A stretch of DNA of 64,000 nt from Microglena sp. YARC (Eukaryota > Chlorophyta > Chlorophyceae > Chlamydomonadales > Chlamydomonadaceae), in NCBI GenBank assembly GCA_022414725.1, contig CM039463.1:55935585-55999584 (forward strand), read 5' to 3'. Below the pieces are notes generated by a model. The model was not told where the DNA came from. It ran no database searches and saw only the letters and a list, made by a program, of their open reading frames with translations. The translations under genes and the position numbers were made by a program. Below, piece after piece: positions 1 to 9,939 of the stretch (its first letter is position 1; each line of letters opens with the position of its first letter).

Positions 1-909
1 TGTCTTGACCCCGCCACTATGGGAGCTCTGATTCCTCACCCAAGCAGGCTTTGTCACTCGCAACAAGAACAAAGCTCTAACTGGGCGCGCTTATGGCAGC
101 CAATTGGCGGGAATGCGTGCCCTTCTACCCTCTGCCGGCATCAATGCCTAACAATTTCGCGCTGCATGCGGATTGTTCCAGGAGCTCTGACTGACAGCTG
201 CTTCTACTCTCTGCCGGCATCAATGCTAAGCAATTTTGCGCGGTATGCAGATTGTTCCCGGACGTCTGACTGGCAGCTGCTTCTACGCGCTGCCGGCATC
301 AATGCCAAGCAATTTCGCGCTATATGCAGATTGTTCCCGCAGCTCTGACTATCAGCCGCTCCCTGCTTTTCCCCCTAACCTTTAATTCCAGTGCGGGCAT
401 AGCTGATACCTGATGGGCATCGAATATATTCCTGCAGCGATGTGTGTGCTCTGTAGGAACCGAGCGACTCTTGGGTTCATCAGTGTGGTGGGGTGGGAAG
501 TGTACGCCGCCCAACATTCTGCCTGGTTGCTATTTCCCCTTGCCCCTCACTTCGGGCAAATCTGAAAGGCATCCCATTGAATTCCTACAACGCTGTGTTC
601 GTTTGGATGTAATCAAGCTGCTCTTGGGGTGCGGGGGAGGGGGGGGGGGGGGGGGGGGGGGCATGCATATGGGTGGTTGGTTGGTAATGGTGTTTGCATG
701 TACATGTATGTTGTGGCCATCTGGGAATCAAGTGTCCGTGTAACAGTGCACGATGACAAGCCACCTATGTGGTAGAGAAGGGAAATTATGGGTGGTTGGC
801 CCTCAATAAGTAATTCCATTTGGGGGGCGGGGGGGGTGGAGGGGCTTGCCGTCGGTACGACGGGTACGCTGCCCTAGATTAGGGAATGACACTTTCTGAT
901 CTACCACTG
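1..909. repeat. Window start: 79-bp tandem repeat and unexplained DNA
   Basis: Three direct copies of a 79-bp unit lie at 122-200, 201-279 and 280-358. Each contains the core gccggcatcaatgc and a cagctgc boundary, with roughly 85-90% identity by eye. A G-run of about 28 bases sits near 633-661. No gene is supported: the reading frames here are short and mutually overlapping. Bases 879-909 may be the tail of a host exon cut by the retroelement that begins at 915 (see the entry at 3943). Confidence 0.75.
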
Positions 910-914
910 CAATC

Positions 915-1160
915 TGTGAATTTCCGGAGTATGTGCAGAGCACAGAGACGAGGGGAAGACGGTAAGGATAAGATCTTTACAGTTAGATAAGCATTCAATC
1001 AATGCGCTAGGAGAAAGTACTAGGATGCCGTGGTACCTCATTGTACCGGCATCAGAGTCCGTGCCATAGCTGGCAGCGGCACAGCAGTACAGTGCATTAG
1101 GGAGGAGTCCTGTGCACTCTAAGTCACTCTAGGTGAGCCGGTGAAACCCGGTGAATAACA
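915..1160 (-). repeat. 3' LTR of element 1
   Basis: 246-bp LTR with TG...CA ends. It matches 3702-3937 and the two LTRs of the second element at 4744 and 9473. In minus orientation it follows the G-rich polypurine tract. It is preceded on the plus strand by the duplicated target CAATC. Confidence 0.93.
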
Positions 1161-1170
1161 TCCCCCCCAA
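1161..1170 (-). other. Polypurine tract of element 1
   Basis: On the minus strand this reads TTGGGGGGGA directly before the 3' LTR, the expected place for plus-strand priming. The second element has the same tract at 4999-5008. Confidence 0.8.
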
Positions 1171-1422
1171 TTACTGGTATTCTTCATGTTGGAGAATTCC
1201 TGGAATTAGAGGAGTCTAAAGAAAAACTAGAGGGACTTAAATTATTCATAGCCTGTAGTGCTATGTATTGATAAATTACTAAGACAGGTGGACTGACTTA
1301 AGAGGGCAGGCTGAAACGGGTACATGTAAAGGGCAGGATTGGTCCAAGAATATCCTGCAGGACAGGGTCTCTGCTCAAGGCTAAACTAAATAGAAGAAAG
1401 CAGTCAGTAAAAGTGCAATCAA

Positions 1423-2448
1423 TCAATATCTAGGGAAAAGCTTGAACTTTGGATTTGTCAGGAAATCTAGTATGGGCTCAGAGGGGCTACAGAGGCATGT
1501 GTCAAGATTAGTCAAGCTTAATCTTTCCAGTGCAGCTAATCTGCTGTCTGAATACACAGAACTTGGACCTGGGCAGAGCTTTGGTGAGCATGTCAGCCAT
1601 GTTGGCAGCAGTGGGATCCCAGTTGAGCTTGATGCCTTCTTTCTTGGATTGCTCTTTGAGGAAGTGGAATCTTGTTTCCATATGCTTGAGCCTGGAGGAG
1701 AGCTTCTCTTAGTTCCATGCACTGAGTGCAGCTTGGTTGTCACCATTAATGGTGAGTGCAGGGGGCATGGTACCTGTGGCAGAGAATTGCAGTTTCCTCT
1801 GCTAGCATTCTTCACCATGTCAGCCCAGTATCTGTTAGGAAATTTGGATGAGATGAGGAGTGCAGTGGCTCTATCATGGAGAGTGCGGTTGAGACGCTCT
1901 GCTGATCCATTTGTGGCTGGATTGTTAGGTACTGTGAAGTTGAGGGTAATGCCTTTCTTTTTGCACCAGTTTTTAAACCGGTCGCAGGTGTACTCTGATC
2001 CATTGTCACAGAAAATGGTGCCTATTTTGTTTTCTGTAAGGACTTCATATCGTTCAAGTTCATGCATGGTATCTTTGGGCACTGTGTGTTTGTTTTTGTG
2101 GAATGTGACTATGGAGTACTTTGAGTGGTCATCTAGAATGCCTTGGAAGTATATGTTCCCATTTAGGCTGGGTACTTTCATCTTTCCACTCATGTCAATG
2201 TGGATGATAGCCAAGGGCCTTGTTGCACGTGTGGATGATGTGGGATATGGGTTCTTGTCTATTTTAGAGAGGACACATACTTCACAAGTCTTCTTTCTCA
2301 TTTTGTTGCAGGCTGCAGTGGTGACATCTGTACCTGTGACCATGTGTTCAGAAATGAGCCTGACTAAACTGTTGCTGTAAGAAAGGTGACCCATTCTGTT
2401 GTGGAGAAGTTCTGCTGTTTGTTGGGTATTTCTGGAAATGGCGGCCAT
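1423..2448 (-). pseudogene. copia GAG-pre-integrase and integrase, fused to an RNase H remnant
   Basis: The reading frame starts with a GAG-pre-integrase zinc-binding region: HNRMGH near residues 16-21 and CEVC near 55-58. The integrase core follows, with the expected acidic residues in HIDMSG, FCDNGSEY and NGSAERLNRT. After WADMVKNA (about residue 213) similarity stops abruptly. The remaining roughly 125 residues are out-of-frame translation. In another frame, the DNA at about 1508-1770 encodes a copia RNase H tail with NGDNQAA, LKHMETRFHFLKEQ and ADMLTKAL motifs, interrupted by one stop. The whole reverse transcriptase and most of RNase H have therefore been deleted, with the breakpoint near 1800-1815. 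The integrase C-terminus is also lost. Confidence 0.92.
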
Positions 2449-2486
2449 GACTATGTTCAGACATGTCCCATGGATAAGGGGTATTG

Positions 2487-2945
2487 TCAGGACAAGGGTG
2501 GGAGTGAGGTATAGATTCTTGTTCTTTGACCCCAGTGATTGATGACTTTGTTATTGATTGTCATGGTGCAGGCCTGAGAATCAAACTGAACTAACATAGA
2601 AGGGTTGGCTTTGATGGCTGCAGCCATTGACATGAGGTTAGGAGTGTTAGGGTCATCATTGAGATGAACATTTCTGAGCTTGTGAATCTTTCCATTGTCT
2701 CCTCTGATCAGAGCATTGCCAGATCTGGTGATGTGAGTATATCCTGATGCAGTCTGTACTCTGATATGGGGGAATATGTCATGTATGTCATATAACAGGG
2801 ATTCATCGCCTGTCATGTGGGAGGTAGCTCCAGTGTCCAAGATCCAGTTTACTGCCATGCGGTTTGTGCGTGGGGAGGCATTAAGGGCATACGAAGGAGA
2901 ATGAGGTGCAGTAGGGGTAGATGCAGGTTTGTCATATGCTGGCAC
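2487..2945 (-). pseudogene. copia aspartic protease region
   Basis: Encodes a retropepsin-like segment with the active-site motif WILDTGATSHM near residue 35, followed by a hydrophobic copia-protease-like stretch (VHLNDDPNTPNLMSM). It lies between the gag-like region and the integrase, in a frame different from the upstream gag ORF, which it overlaps. In copia these are one polyprotein, so a frameshift or deletion separates them here. The Met used as start is simply the first in the open frame. Confidence 0.85.
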
Positions 2946-3640
2946 ATTTGATGCGGCTGATTCGGCTGCGATAGGGGAATGCTTTCGGGTGTGATCTCGG
3001 TATCATATTTGGATCTAAGTGCTGCTAGGATGTCATCTGGATCGTTATGTAACTTGACCATCCTTCTAATAGGTTCTGAAAGGTGCGCAAGGATGTATTC
3101 AATCTGAAACTGAGGGAGTTTGTGAGATCCAGGGGCAAAGTAGCAGTGGGATACCTTGAGTTCAGCTTCCATAGATTCAAGCCAATCTTGGAAGAAGTGT
3201 TGGTGGAAGATGAAGGTCTGACGACGCTCAGGCTCAGCGGTTTCAGCGGGCCGCATAGTGATGCGACGAAGCAGTTGCAGAGATTGCGGGTGCAACGGGA
3301 TGGAGAAGAGGAGCAGGAGACAGTCGGAGGTGGAGACCAACTGGGGAGGGAGCTGGAGAGTGGAGAGGTCAGGAGGTGGCGGAGAGACGGCTGAGGTTGC
3401 GTAAACAACGGGACGTGGAGATGGGAAGGGGTGGTGGGGGCGCAGTGGAGGTAGAGATGGTTGTTCAGGGGGGTGAGGGGGTGTGCTGGACGACAGCTTG
3501 ATGCTCAATGGAGCAGAACTCAATCCGGATACGCGGATGATATACCGCACAAGAGTTGGTGTCCCATCGGGGATTCTTGTCGGGTGGAGAGCCTTACTCG
3601 ATCCTTTCAATTGATTCTCACTCCGCGCGACAACAATCAA
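2849..3640 (-). pseudogene. gag-like leader ORF of element 1
   Basis: A 263-codon frame starting about 60 bp inside the 5' LTR. The first part (about 100 residues) is Pro/Ser-rich and resembles the leader ORF of the second element (9109-9369). Residues from about 130 (RPAETAEPERRQTF) to about 220 (EPIRRMVKLHNDPDDILAALRSKY) look like a copia gag fragment. No CCHC zinc knuckle is seen and the frame shifts before the protease, so the gag C-terminus appears deleted. Confidence 0.6.
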
Positions 3641-3689
3641 AATGCCCTTCAGCTCGGAATACCGTCGAGCAAGGACAATCTAAAGCGAA

Positions 3690-3701
3690 GGGACCGTAAC
3701 C
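3690..3701 (-). other. Primer-binding site of element 1
   Basis: Directly downstream of the 5' LTR the minus strand reads GGTTACGGTCCC. An identical site sits at 9461-9472 in the second element. It resembles the copia-type site that pairs with an internal, anticodon-arm region of initiator tRNA-Met (GGTTATGGGCCC), with two differences, and not with a tRNA 3' end. Confidence 0.6.
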
Positions 3702-3937
3702 TGTGAATTTCCGGAGTATGTGCAGAGCACAGAGACGAGGGGAAGACGGTAAGGATAAGATCTTTACAGTTAGATAAGCATTCGATCAATGCGCTAGGAG
3801 AAAGTACTGGGATGCCGTGGTACCTCATGGTACCGGGATCAGAGTCCGTGCCATAGCTGGCAGCGGCACAGCAGTACAGTGCAGCAGGGAGGAGTCCTGT
3901 GCACTCTAGATGAGCCGGTGAAACCCGGTGAATAACA
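3702..3937 (-). repeat. 5' LTR of element 1
   Basis: 236-bp LTR, TG...CA, followed on the plus strand by the target duplication CAATC. It lacks a short segment (about 10 bp) present in the other three LTR copies. Confidence 0.93.
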
Positions 3938-3942
3938 CAATC

Positions 3943-4738
3943 CACCTCGGTCAACTTTGTTCCTGCTGCTTCTTTCTGACATGCGGACCCTTCCATGCCT
4001 CGAATGTCCTCAATGGCAAGGCCATGGGTCTTGACGACCTCAAACCTACTCCCAGAATTCATTGACCCCAATATCCACTCGTCCAATGCTCCCAAGCTCG
4101 CATGCCCCCCCCCCCCCCACCACCCCCACCCCCCACCACCCCCCTTCTGCGAGCGAGCAGTTAACCAAGCCTGGCAGGGAGTTCGCGTCGGGGACCTGTT
4201 TCCACGAGTTCCGAACCGACCAACAAGATAGGACTGCTCCATAGTGTGAAGTTAGCACCTTCTGAACGATCATCCCTAAACAAAGTCCCTGCTTGCATAT
4301 TTCTGATAGCTGTCTGTGCAAAGATGGGGGTGAAACATAGAGAGCAGCTGCCATGCATGTTGAATCATGCATTGCAGCTGCTCTGTCTACTGGAACAAAG
4401 AGTTGTCTTCTGAAACTAAGGTGCCAATTATGTTTCGTCATATCTGCCAGATATCTGCTTGCTTTTTTTAATTTGGTATGCCCCACGGCTGGACCAGAAG
4501 ATGATTGAGGAAGATAACATGGCTAGTAAGGCGTCTGATTTCGATCATGTTTCCTCTCTACCTGTGCAAATTGGTCAGCTAGACCTGATATCTGATTTCT
4601 TGACTGTGGAAGAAAATAAAAGTTTGGATTTGTGTCCATCTTCTTTCTCCCTCTTGATTGCACATTTGGCATATCATCAGAAGCCTGTTGATTTCACAAG
4701 ATCAGATAGCATCTTGGTTTTGATGATAGAAGGGATCT
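3943..4738. other. Host DNA between the two retroelements, with possible broken exons
   Basis: On the minus strand 3943-4092 has a coding-like frame (SRFEVVKTHGLAIEDIRG and onward). It would run in frame through the CAATC target and end at a TAA at 879-881 if element 1 were absent. On the plus strand 4459-4738 is open (111 codons up to the LTR). It would continue in frame past the GTACA target of element 2 for 18 codons to a TAA at 9792-9794. A C-rich tract lies at 4103-4145. Neither product is recognised. Both could be chance frames, but both insertions fall inside an open frame. Confidence 0.3.
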
Positions 4739-4743
4739 GTACA

Positions 4744-4998
4744 TGTAGTTTTCCGGAGTATGTGCAGAGCACAGAGACGAGGGGAAGACGGTAAAGGATA
4801 AGATCTTTACGCAGTTAGATAAGCATTCGATTCAATGCGCTAGGAGAAAGTACTGGGATGCCGCCGGTACCTCATGGTACCGGGGCTCATCAGTGTCCGT
4901 GCCATAGCTGGCAGCGGCACAGCAGTACAGTGTCACAGGGAGGAGTCCTGTGCACTCTAAGTCACTCTAGGTGAGCCGGTGAAACCCGGTGAATAACA
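4744..4998 (-). repeat. 3' LTR of element 2
   Basis: 255 bp, TG...CA. It matches the LTRs at 915, 3702 and 9473 and abuts the polypurine tract at 4999-5008. Confidence 0.93.
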
Positions 4999-5382
4999 TC
5001 CCCCCCAATTCCTGGTATTCTTCATTCTGGAGAATTCCGGGAATTAGAGGAGTTAAAAGAAAACTAGAGGGACTTTAAAATATTAATAAGCAATCATCTG
5101 CTTTGAAAGATAAACTAGCAGGCTGGCTTAACAGGTGCAAGGAGATGAGGCACAGGAGTATCCTGTGGGACAGGATGTCTACTCAGGTCAAATCTAAAAT
5201 AGAAGAAAGCAGACAATCAAGTTGCAATCAATCAATATCTAGGATAAGTCTGTCCTTGATGTCAAGGTGTCCAGAATAGGAGTTGTAGAGGTGACTGGTG
5301 GAAAGTCAAATCTAAAAGACTACAAGGGATGCCATGTAAACTTATCATCTATCAACTGCTGGCTAGCTACTGGATCAGGAGA

Positions 5383-5931
5383 TCAGGTGTCATCGACTGG
5401 GTATGGGATCTGGTAGAACCCATCTCTCTTAAGCCTAGTTGTGATGGCCTGGTGCAGGTCATCCCACAGGTCAGCTGTAGGGTCAGAGTGGAAGGCAGGA
5501 GGGCAGAAGTTGAGTATGAAACAGTCTTGCTGATTCCAGGGCATGGTGGCATCATCAACGTAGATCAGGATAGGGCTGGGCTCTCCATCTGTCCTGATCT
5601 GATGGGATTGCATGAGGAGTCCTGGCTGCCTGTGTGCTGCATTGCAGTAGGCACTGACCATGGCTGCCTGCAGGCAGATGGTCCACTTCAACCTATCCTT
5701 CATGCTGGCTGAGCAGGTGTCATACTTATATATGAGAGTGGCTAGCAGCTTGGAGTGCAAGTGGATAGGGGAAATGACTGGTGCAGGATTGGTGGGCATA
5801 TCCTGTTCTCTCCAGATTTGGTGTGGAAGGGACCTCAGGTACTTGTACCTTGCATAGAAGTCGTGGATCAAGGTGTATAAGGGGACCATAAGCATGTTGA
5901 CTATGCAGGGTGGGGTGGGCAATAGCATCAT
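5383..5931 (-). CDS. ORF of unknown function in element 2
   Basis: 182 codons, opening with a hydrophobic stretch and continuing as ordinary globular-looking protein (DRLKWTICLQAAMVSAYC, then WDDLHQAITTRLKRDGF). It contains YVDD near residue 127, but the flanking residues do not resemble an RT palm. It lies at the 3' end of the interior, just before the 3' untranslated region shared with element 1. Not recognised. It may be the end of a longer decayed ORF. Confidence 0.4.
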   Translation of the reverse strand: MMLLPTPPCIVNMLMVPLYTLIHDFYARYKYLRSLPHQIWREQDMPTNPAPVISPIHLHSKLLATLIYKYDTCSASMKDRLKWTICLQAAMVSAYCNAAHRQPGLLMQSHQIRTDGEPSPILIYVDDATMPWNQQDCFILNFCPPAFHSDPTADLWDDLHQAITTRLKRDGFYQIPYPVDDT

Positions 5932-6604
5932 GTGATCTAATATTTACATCAGTTCCCCCAGGGGATAGTATCCCTCCCTGTGGTTCTCAAGGGTGTAACT
6001 GATAGCAGACATGTGGGCATTGCATTGTTCTGTATGTCAGCTTGGGAACCTGGTTCTGAGGTGGGAGGTGTGCTAACCTGGTGGAGAAGTCTGTGATGCA
6101 CAGTGGGGAACATGGATCTGGAGGAGGTATGTCCTCTTGGAACAGGGAATAGGATGGCAAGTGGTCAAACTGTGTAGGTTTATCTGCAGGTTGCTACTGC
6201 TGCTGGCTCTACTGGGGGTTCTACTGGTGGCTCAACTGGTGGCTGTACTGGTGGCTGTACTGGGTAGTTCTACTGGTAGCTTTACTGGTGGGTTCTACTG
6301 GTGCCGCTCTACTGGTGGCTTTTACTGGTGGCTGGATAGTCTGCTTGGCTGGCTACAGATGGATATCTCTTCTTATAGATCTCCAGACATTTGATGCTTT
6401 CATGCTGGCCAGATGTTGGGCACACATCTATGGCATCATCATCCTGGCTACAACTAGGGGCACTATCTGGCAGGACTTCTACATATCCTGCTTCTCTGTG
6501 ACAGTCTGACCAGTACAGACAGTCTGGGGAAGGCTCACCATTTGATCTCTTCTGGTACTGGGACAGTGGCAGGAGCTGTAGGGGGAGGCTCAAGCAGGTG
6601 CGGG

Positions 6605-7318
6605 TCAGCAGAGGTGGAGGAAGGGGGAGGAGACAGGAGCTGGTGGAGAGGGAGGAGGAGGAGGAGCAGAAGCTGGCGGTGGTGATGGAGGAGGAGGAGG
6701 AGGAGCTAGAGATGACGATGAAGGAGGAGAAGGAGGAGATGCCAGTTCATTGAGCGCGTCTGCCAGAGTCTTGAACGTTGAGTCCACTTAGCTCTTCCTC
6801 CGAGCATAAATGGTGTTGTACCATGACGTTAGGGTCAGGTACCAATGGGTCACTGGGCTGTCTTGATACCAGGTGGGTGATCAGCAGGTTCTTGGGGTAG
6901 AATACATCTGTGGCTATAGACTCCCCCCCCTTGCATTGTTGTGGCAGACCAGGACAGACTGGAGTGATGGTTCAGTCTCATCGTCCTAACCTATGTCCTC
7001 TTGGGAAGGGAGGCATAGGGTAGCCTGGGAGTCATCCAAAGAAAGAGTAAGGTCATCATCTTGTCTCATCATAGCTGGGATGCTTATGAGTTGCATTGGG
7101 ATGCCATTGTGTGGAATGATGAGTGGCATGGGATCACTAGCAATGGGGCATATATGAACATCCTTGAGGGTTAGGATCAAGCCATTGTGTGCTTGGACTA
7201 CAGCTGGCCTGTGGAAGAGCACATACGTGGATGGGGATGTCTGGGAAAGAACACATGGGACCACTGGAGGCGTCTCGCTCCCAGATACCCATCGAGGGAT
7301 GATTCTGAATGAGTGCAT
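6605..7318 (-). CDS. Broken ORFs in the middle of element 2
   Basis: Two open segments. 6986-7318 (110 codons) has no known motif. 6605-6787 begins MDSTFKTLADALNELA and becomes a Pro/Ser run from AGG/GGA-type simple repeats. A further frame at 6309-6593 is probably a shadow. The pieces may belong to one decayed ORF. Between 7320 and 8100 no convincing frame is seen. Confidence 0.25.
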
Positions 7319-8267
7319 GCTTGTTTATAGGTAAGGTGATGAATTGAATCAGAGCTTCTGGAGTACCCAGTCATGTGCCATGGGCTGGGAAGGGCGTAGA
7401 AAACACATAATTGTAGTGCCAGGTGGGTGCTCAGATGTGGTTTGGATCAGAAAGTAGCATCTTCAAAAGGTCCTCACTGCTGTGGTGTTCTGCAAAGTGG
7501 GGGGATTTCCTATCTCTGAGACAATGTGAAGGACAGGTTCAGGCTCAGGAGTAGGGTCTTGGTCTTGTTTGCCCCCACTACTGTGGGTATTCTGCCTCTG
7601 CCTTTGGAGAGTGGGGGTGTTTCCTATCTCTGAGACAGTGTGCGGACAGGATGATCAGCAGGACAGGGCAGGACACTGGAGATCTTACTTTCAATCATGG
7701 CGTCTCGCTCTTTGAGCATGTCCTCTTTCCACTCTGGATTACCATCCAGGTCGCCGTCAGATGAGTATTGATCCTCTGCACCGAGCTGGACACAAAAAAC
7801 CAATGGTGGGGAAAGGAATTCATTGGAGAAGATGACTGGAAGGTGCAGCAGATTTTATATCACTAGCATGGTCTTACAGGTTCATCCTACCCTAGATTGG
7901 ATATCAGATGATCCAGCAGGGTCTCATCACGTACCAAAACAAGACCCATCTCCCAATCCAGAATTCCTTTCCCCATATAAATACTGCTCTTCACATAACG
8001 ATGATGGGACACCAGTCGTGTGATAATATCAATCAATGTCGGCGCGCGGCGAAACGACTGGTTCACCGCGACAATACAGGAATCGGCCCCTGACATTAAA
8101 CTTAACGCACGTTACAGGGTACAACCACCACCGCCTGCACTATAATTAGAGGAGGTTGAGGTTGCTCTTTGTAGCGACCCTCTGCGATGTCCTTGAACCA
8201 GTTAGGATCCTTCTCCAGGGATCTTGGAGAGAGTTGAGGTGCTGCGACCCTCTTGCGGCTCCTTGCG

Positions 8268-8918
8268 TTAGGAACCTTCTCCAGGATCTTCTGCGCGCTC
8301 GCGCGGACTGGCCTTGATTTTGGCGTCGTCCAAAGGGCAGAGGACAAGAGGATCATCTGGGACACAGAGGCATCTTCGGTGGTGGAGGAGGAGCATCCAC
8401 GAATGGCGGTGGTGGTGGCTCATTCCGGTCAGATGGGGACCTGGATGCTCGGCGGATGGGAATGAGCTGCATTGCGATGGATTGGGCAGTGGCGAGAGAA
8501 GTTTAGAGAACTGAATGGTTGTGGGAATGGAGTTTGGATAGGAGGATTCTAGCATGAAACCTGATCCATACTCAGTTCTCAGATAGCGCAAAGCAGACGC
8601 TGCATTGTTTAGTGCGGTCACGAAGAACAGCAGCGATGGATGAGTGGACTGAGTTGCAAATGTGGTCCATAGCAATAAGTTGCTGATGGCAGTGATATTA
8701 CTGCCGGGCGAGGTGAAGTAGTGCATGCCGTCTTTCGGTTCTGAAAACGGAATGAAGTCTCTGTCACCATCAAGCACCGAATGCCTGCAGATGTTGTCCA
8801 GCATTGGGCTGGTCATGTCCTTGTACCAGGTAGCAAAGGTTTCAAGTGTTTCCTTACCGTCGAACTTGGGGTATTGCGGCGCATCCATGGCGATGGTCAG
8901 GGGCAGGGCAAAACTCAA
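8268..8918 (-). CDS. gag-like ORF of element 2
   Basis: 216 codons. The first 150 residues look like real protein, beginning with MDAPQYPKFDGKETLETF and including LLFFVTALNNAASALRYLR. This is reminiscent of retroelement gag N-terminal helices, but no zinc knuckle is present. The C-terminal third (His- and Cys-rich, LLHHRRC) looks frameshifted. The position after the leader ORF fits gag. It is unrelated to the gag fragment of element 1. Confidence 0.45.
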   Translation of the reverse strand: MSFALPLTIAMDAPQYPKFDGKETLETFATWYKDMTSPMLDNICRHSVLDGDRDFIPFSEPKDGMHYFTSPGSNITAISNLLLWTTFATQSTHPSLLFFVTALNNAASALRYLRTEYGSGFMLESSYPNSIPTTIQFSKLLSPLPNPSQCSSFPSAEHPGPHLTGMSHHHRHSWMLLLHHRRCLCVPDDPLVLCPLDDAKIKASPRERAEDPGEGS

Positions 8919-9108
8919 GTAGATGGGAAAGGCGGGATTAGGGAGTAGGAGATCTGAGAACGATAAAACTCGAGATTTGGTTAGGTCGGGTATTCTGGGA
9001 AGGGGTGGGGAAAAGTTGCAAGCAACGGGGTGGGGGGGCTCGAGGAGGGTTTGGGGGAAGGAAGGGTTGGGGTGGAGTCCAACTGGGGAGAGATCTGGAG
9101 GGATTTGA

Positions 9109-9369
9109 CTAAACGGTCAGGCGTGAGGTGAGTTGAGAGACGGCTGAGGCTGACCAGTTAGCAACGGGACGCGGGGAGATGGGAAACAAGGAATGGTGGT
9201 GGGGCCACGCAGTGGAGGTATTGATGGTTGTCAGGGGGGTGAGGGGGGTTTGCTGGACGACAGCTTGAATGCTCAATGGAGCAGAATCAATCGGATACGC
9301 GGATGATATATACCGCACAAGAGTGGTGTCCCCAGCGGGGAGGTTCTTGTCGGGTGGAGCTTTCTTCAC
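9109..9369 (-). CDS. Leader ORF of element 2
   Basis: 86 codons beginning about 100 bp inside the 5' LTR. Similar in sequence and position to the start of the leader ORF of element 1 (TLVRYI, SAPLSI and HHPFP/HHSLFP blocks). It marks the 5' region conserved between the two elements. Confidence 0.5.
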   Translation of the reverse strand: MKKAPPDKNLPAGDTTLVRYISSAYPIDSAPLSIQAVVQQTPLTPLTTINTSTAWPHHHSLFPISPRPVANWSASAVSQLTSRLTV

Positions 9370-9460
9370 TCCTTTCAGATTGATTCACTCCGCGCGACAA
9401 CAAAATCAAAATGCCCTTCAGCTCGGAATACCGTCGAGCAAGGACCCAATCTAAAGCGAA

Positions 9461-9472
9461 GGGACCGTAACC
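9461..9472 (-). other. Primer-binding site of element 2
   Basis: Identical 12-mer to element 1 (minus strand GGTTACGGTCCC), immediately inside the 5' LTR. Conservation between elements with otherwise different interiors supports a real priming function. Confidence 0.6.
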
Positions 9473-9732
9473 TGTAAGTTTTCCGGAGTATGTGCAGAGC
9501 ACACAGACGAGGGGAAGACGGTAAGGATAAGATCTTTACAGTTAGATAAGCATTCGATCAATGCGCTAGGAGAAAGTACTGGGATGCCGCAAACCGGTAC
9601 CGTCATAGGTACACGGCATCAGTGTCCGTGCCATAGGCTGGCAGCGTGGCACAGCAGTACTAGTGTTCACAGGGAGGAGTCCTGTGCACTCTAAGTCACT
9701 CTAGGTGAGCCGGTGAAACCCGGTGAATAACA
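9473..9732 (-). repeat. 5' LTR of element 2
   Basis: 260 bp, TG...CA, followed on the plus strand by GTACA. It has several one- to three-base insertions relative to the other LTRs. Confidence 0.93.
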
Positions 9733-9939
9733 GTACATACCAATATCCACAGCCCTTTCGAAGAAGAAAGAATTCTACAGCTGTGGTACTTTAAATCCAT
9801 TCTTGTACCGTATGGGAATTTGGCTGGCTTGACTCAGAACAAATTGATTTGTGGTACTATCAGGGGAAATTTTGAGAGAAAGGCATGCACATTGCATATA
9901 GGGCATGCCAACTTACATATGAGATTTCAATCTCAGTGT

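Larger units (their letters stand above)
915..3937 (-). mobile_element. Ty1/copia-type LTR retrotransposon, RT-deleted (element 1)
   Basis: A 3,023-bp element with direct LTRs of 246 and 236 bp that begin TG and end CA. It is flanked by a perfect 5-bp target duplication CAATC at 910-914 and 3938-3942. On the minus strand the order is 5' LTR, primer-binding site, gag-like region, protease, GAG-pre-integrase and integrase, then a remnant of the RNase H C-terminus, a purine tract and the 3' LTR. This is copia order (integrase before RT), but RT and most of RNase H are missing, so the element cannot be autonomous. The two LTRs differ by a few substitutions and a roughly 10-bp gap, so the insertion is not brand new. 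Placement in copia rests on the DTG protease, the integrase D, D and E residues and the RNase H tail. Confidence 0.95.
4744..9732 (-). mobile_element. LTR retrotransposon with unrelated internal ORFs (element 2)
   Basis: A 4,989-bp element with 255- and 260-bp LTRs (TG...CA) flanked by the target duplication GTACA at 4739-4743 and 9733-9737. LTRs, PBS, Pro-rich leader ORF, polypurine tract and about 240 bp of 3' untranslated DNA (4999-5240) match element 1. The interior (about 5245-8920) does not, and shows no protease, integrase, RT or RNase H motif that can be defended. It is best described as a large non-autonomous partner carrying its own ORFs, presumably mobilised by an autonomous copia relative. 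Confidence 0.92.

Noticed and set aside
5383..5931. YVDD motif suggesting a reverse transcriptase in element 2
   Set aside because: The residues around it do not match any RT palm, and no other RT block is present. A four-residue match is likely chance.
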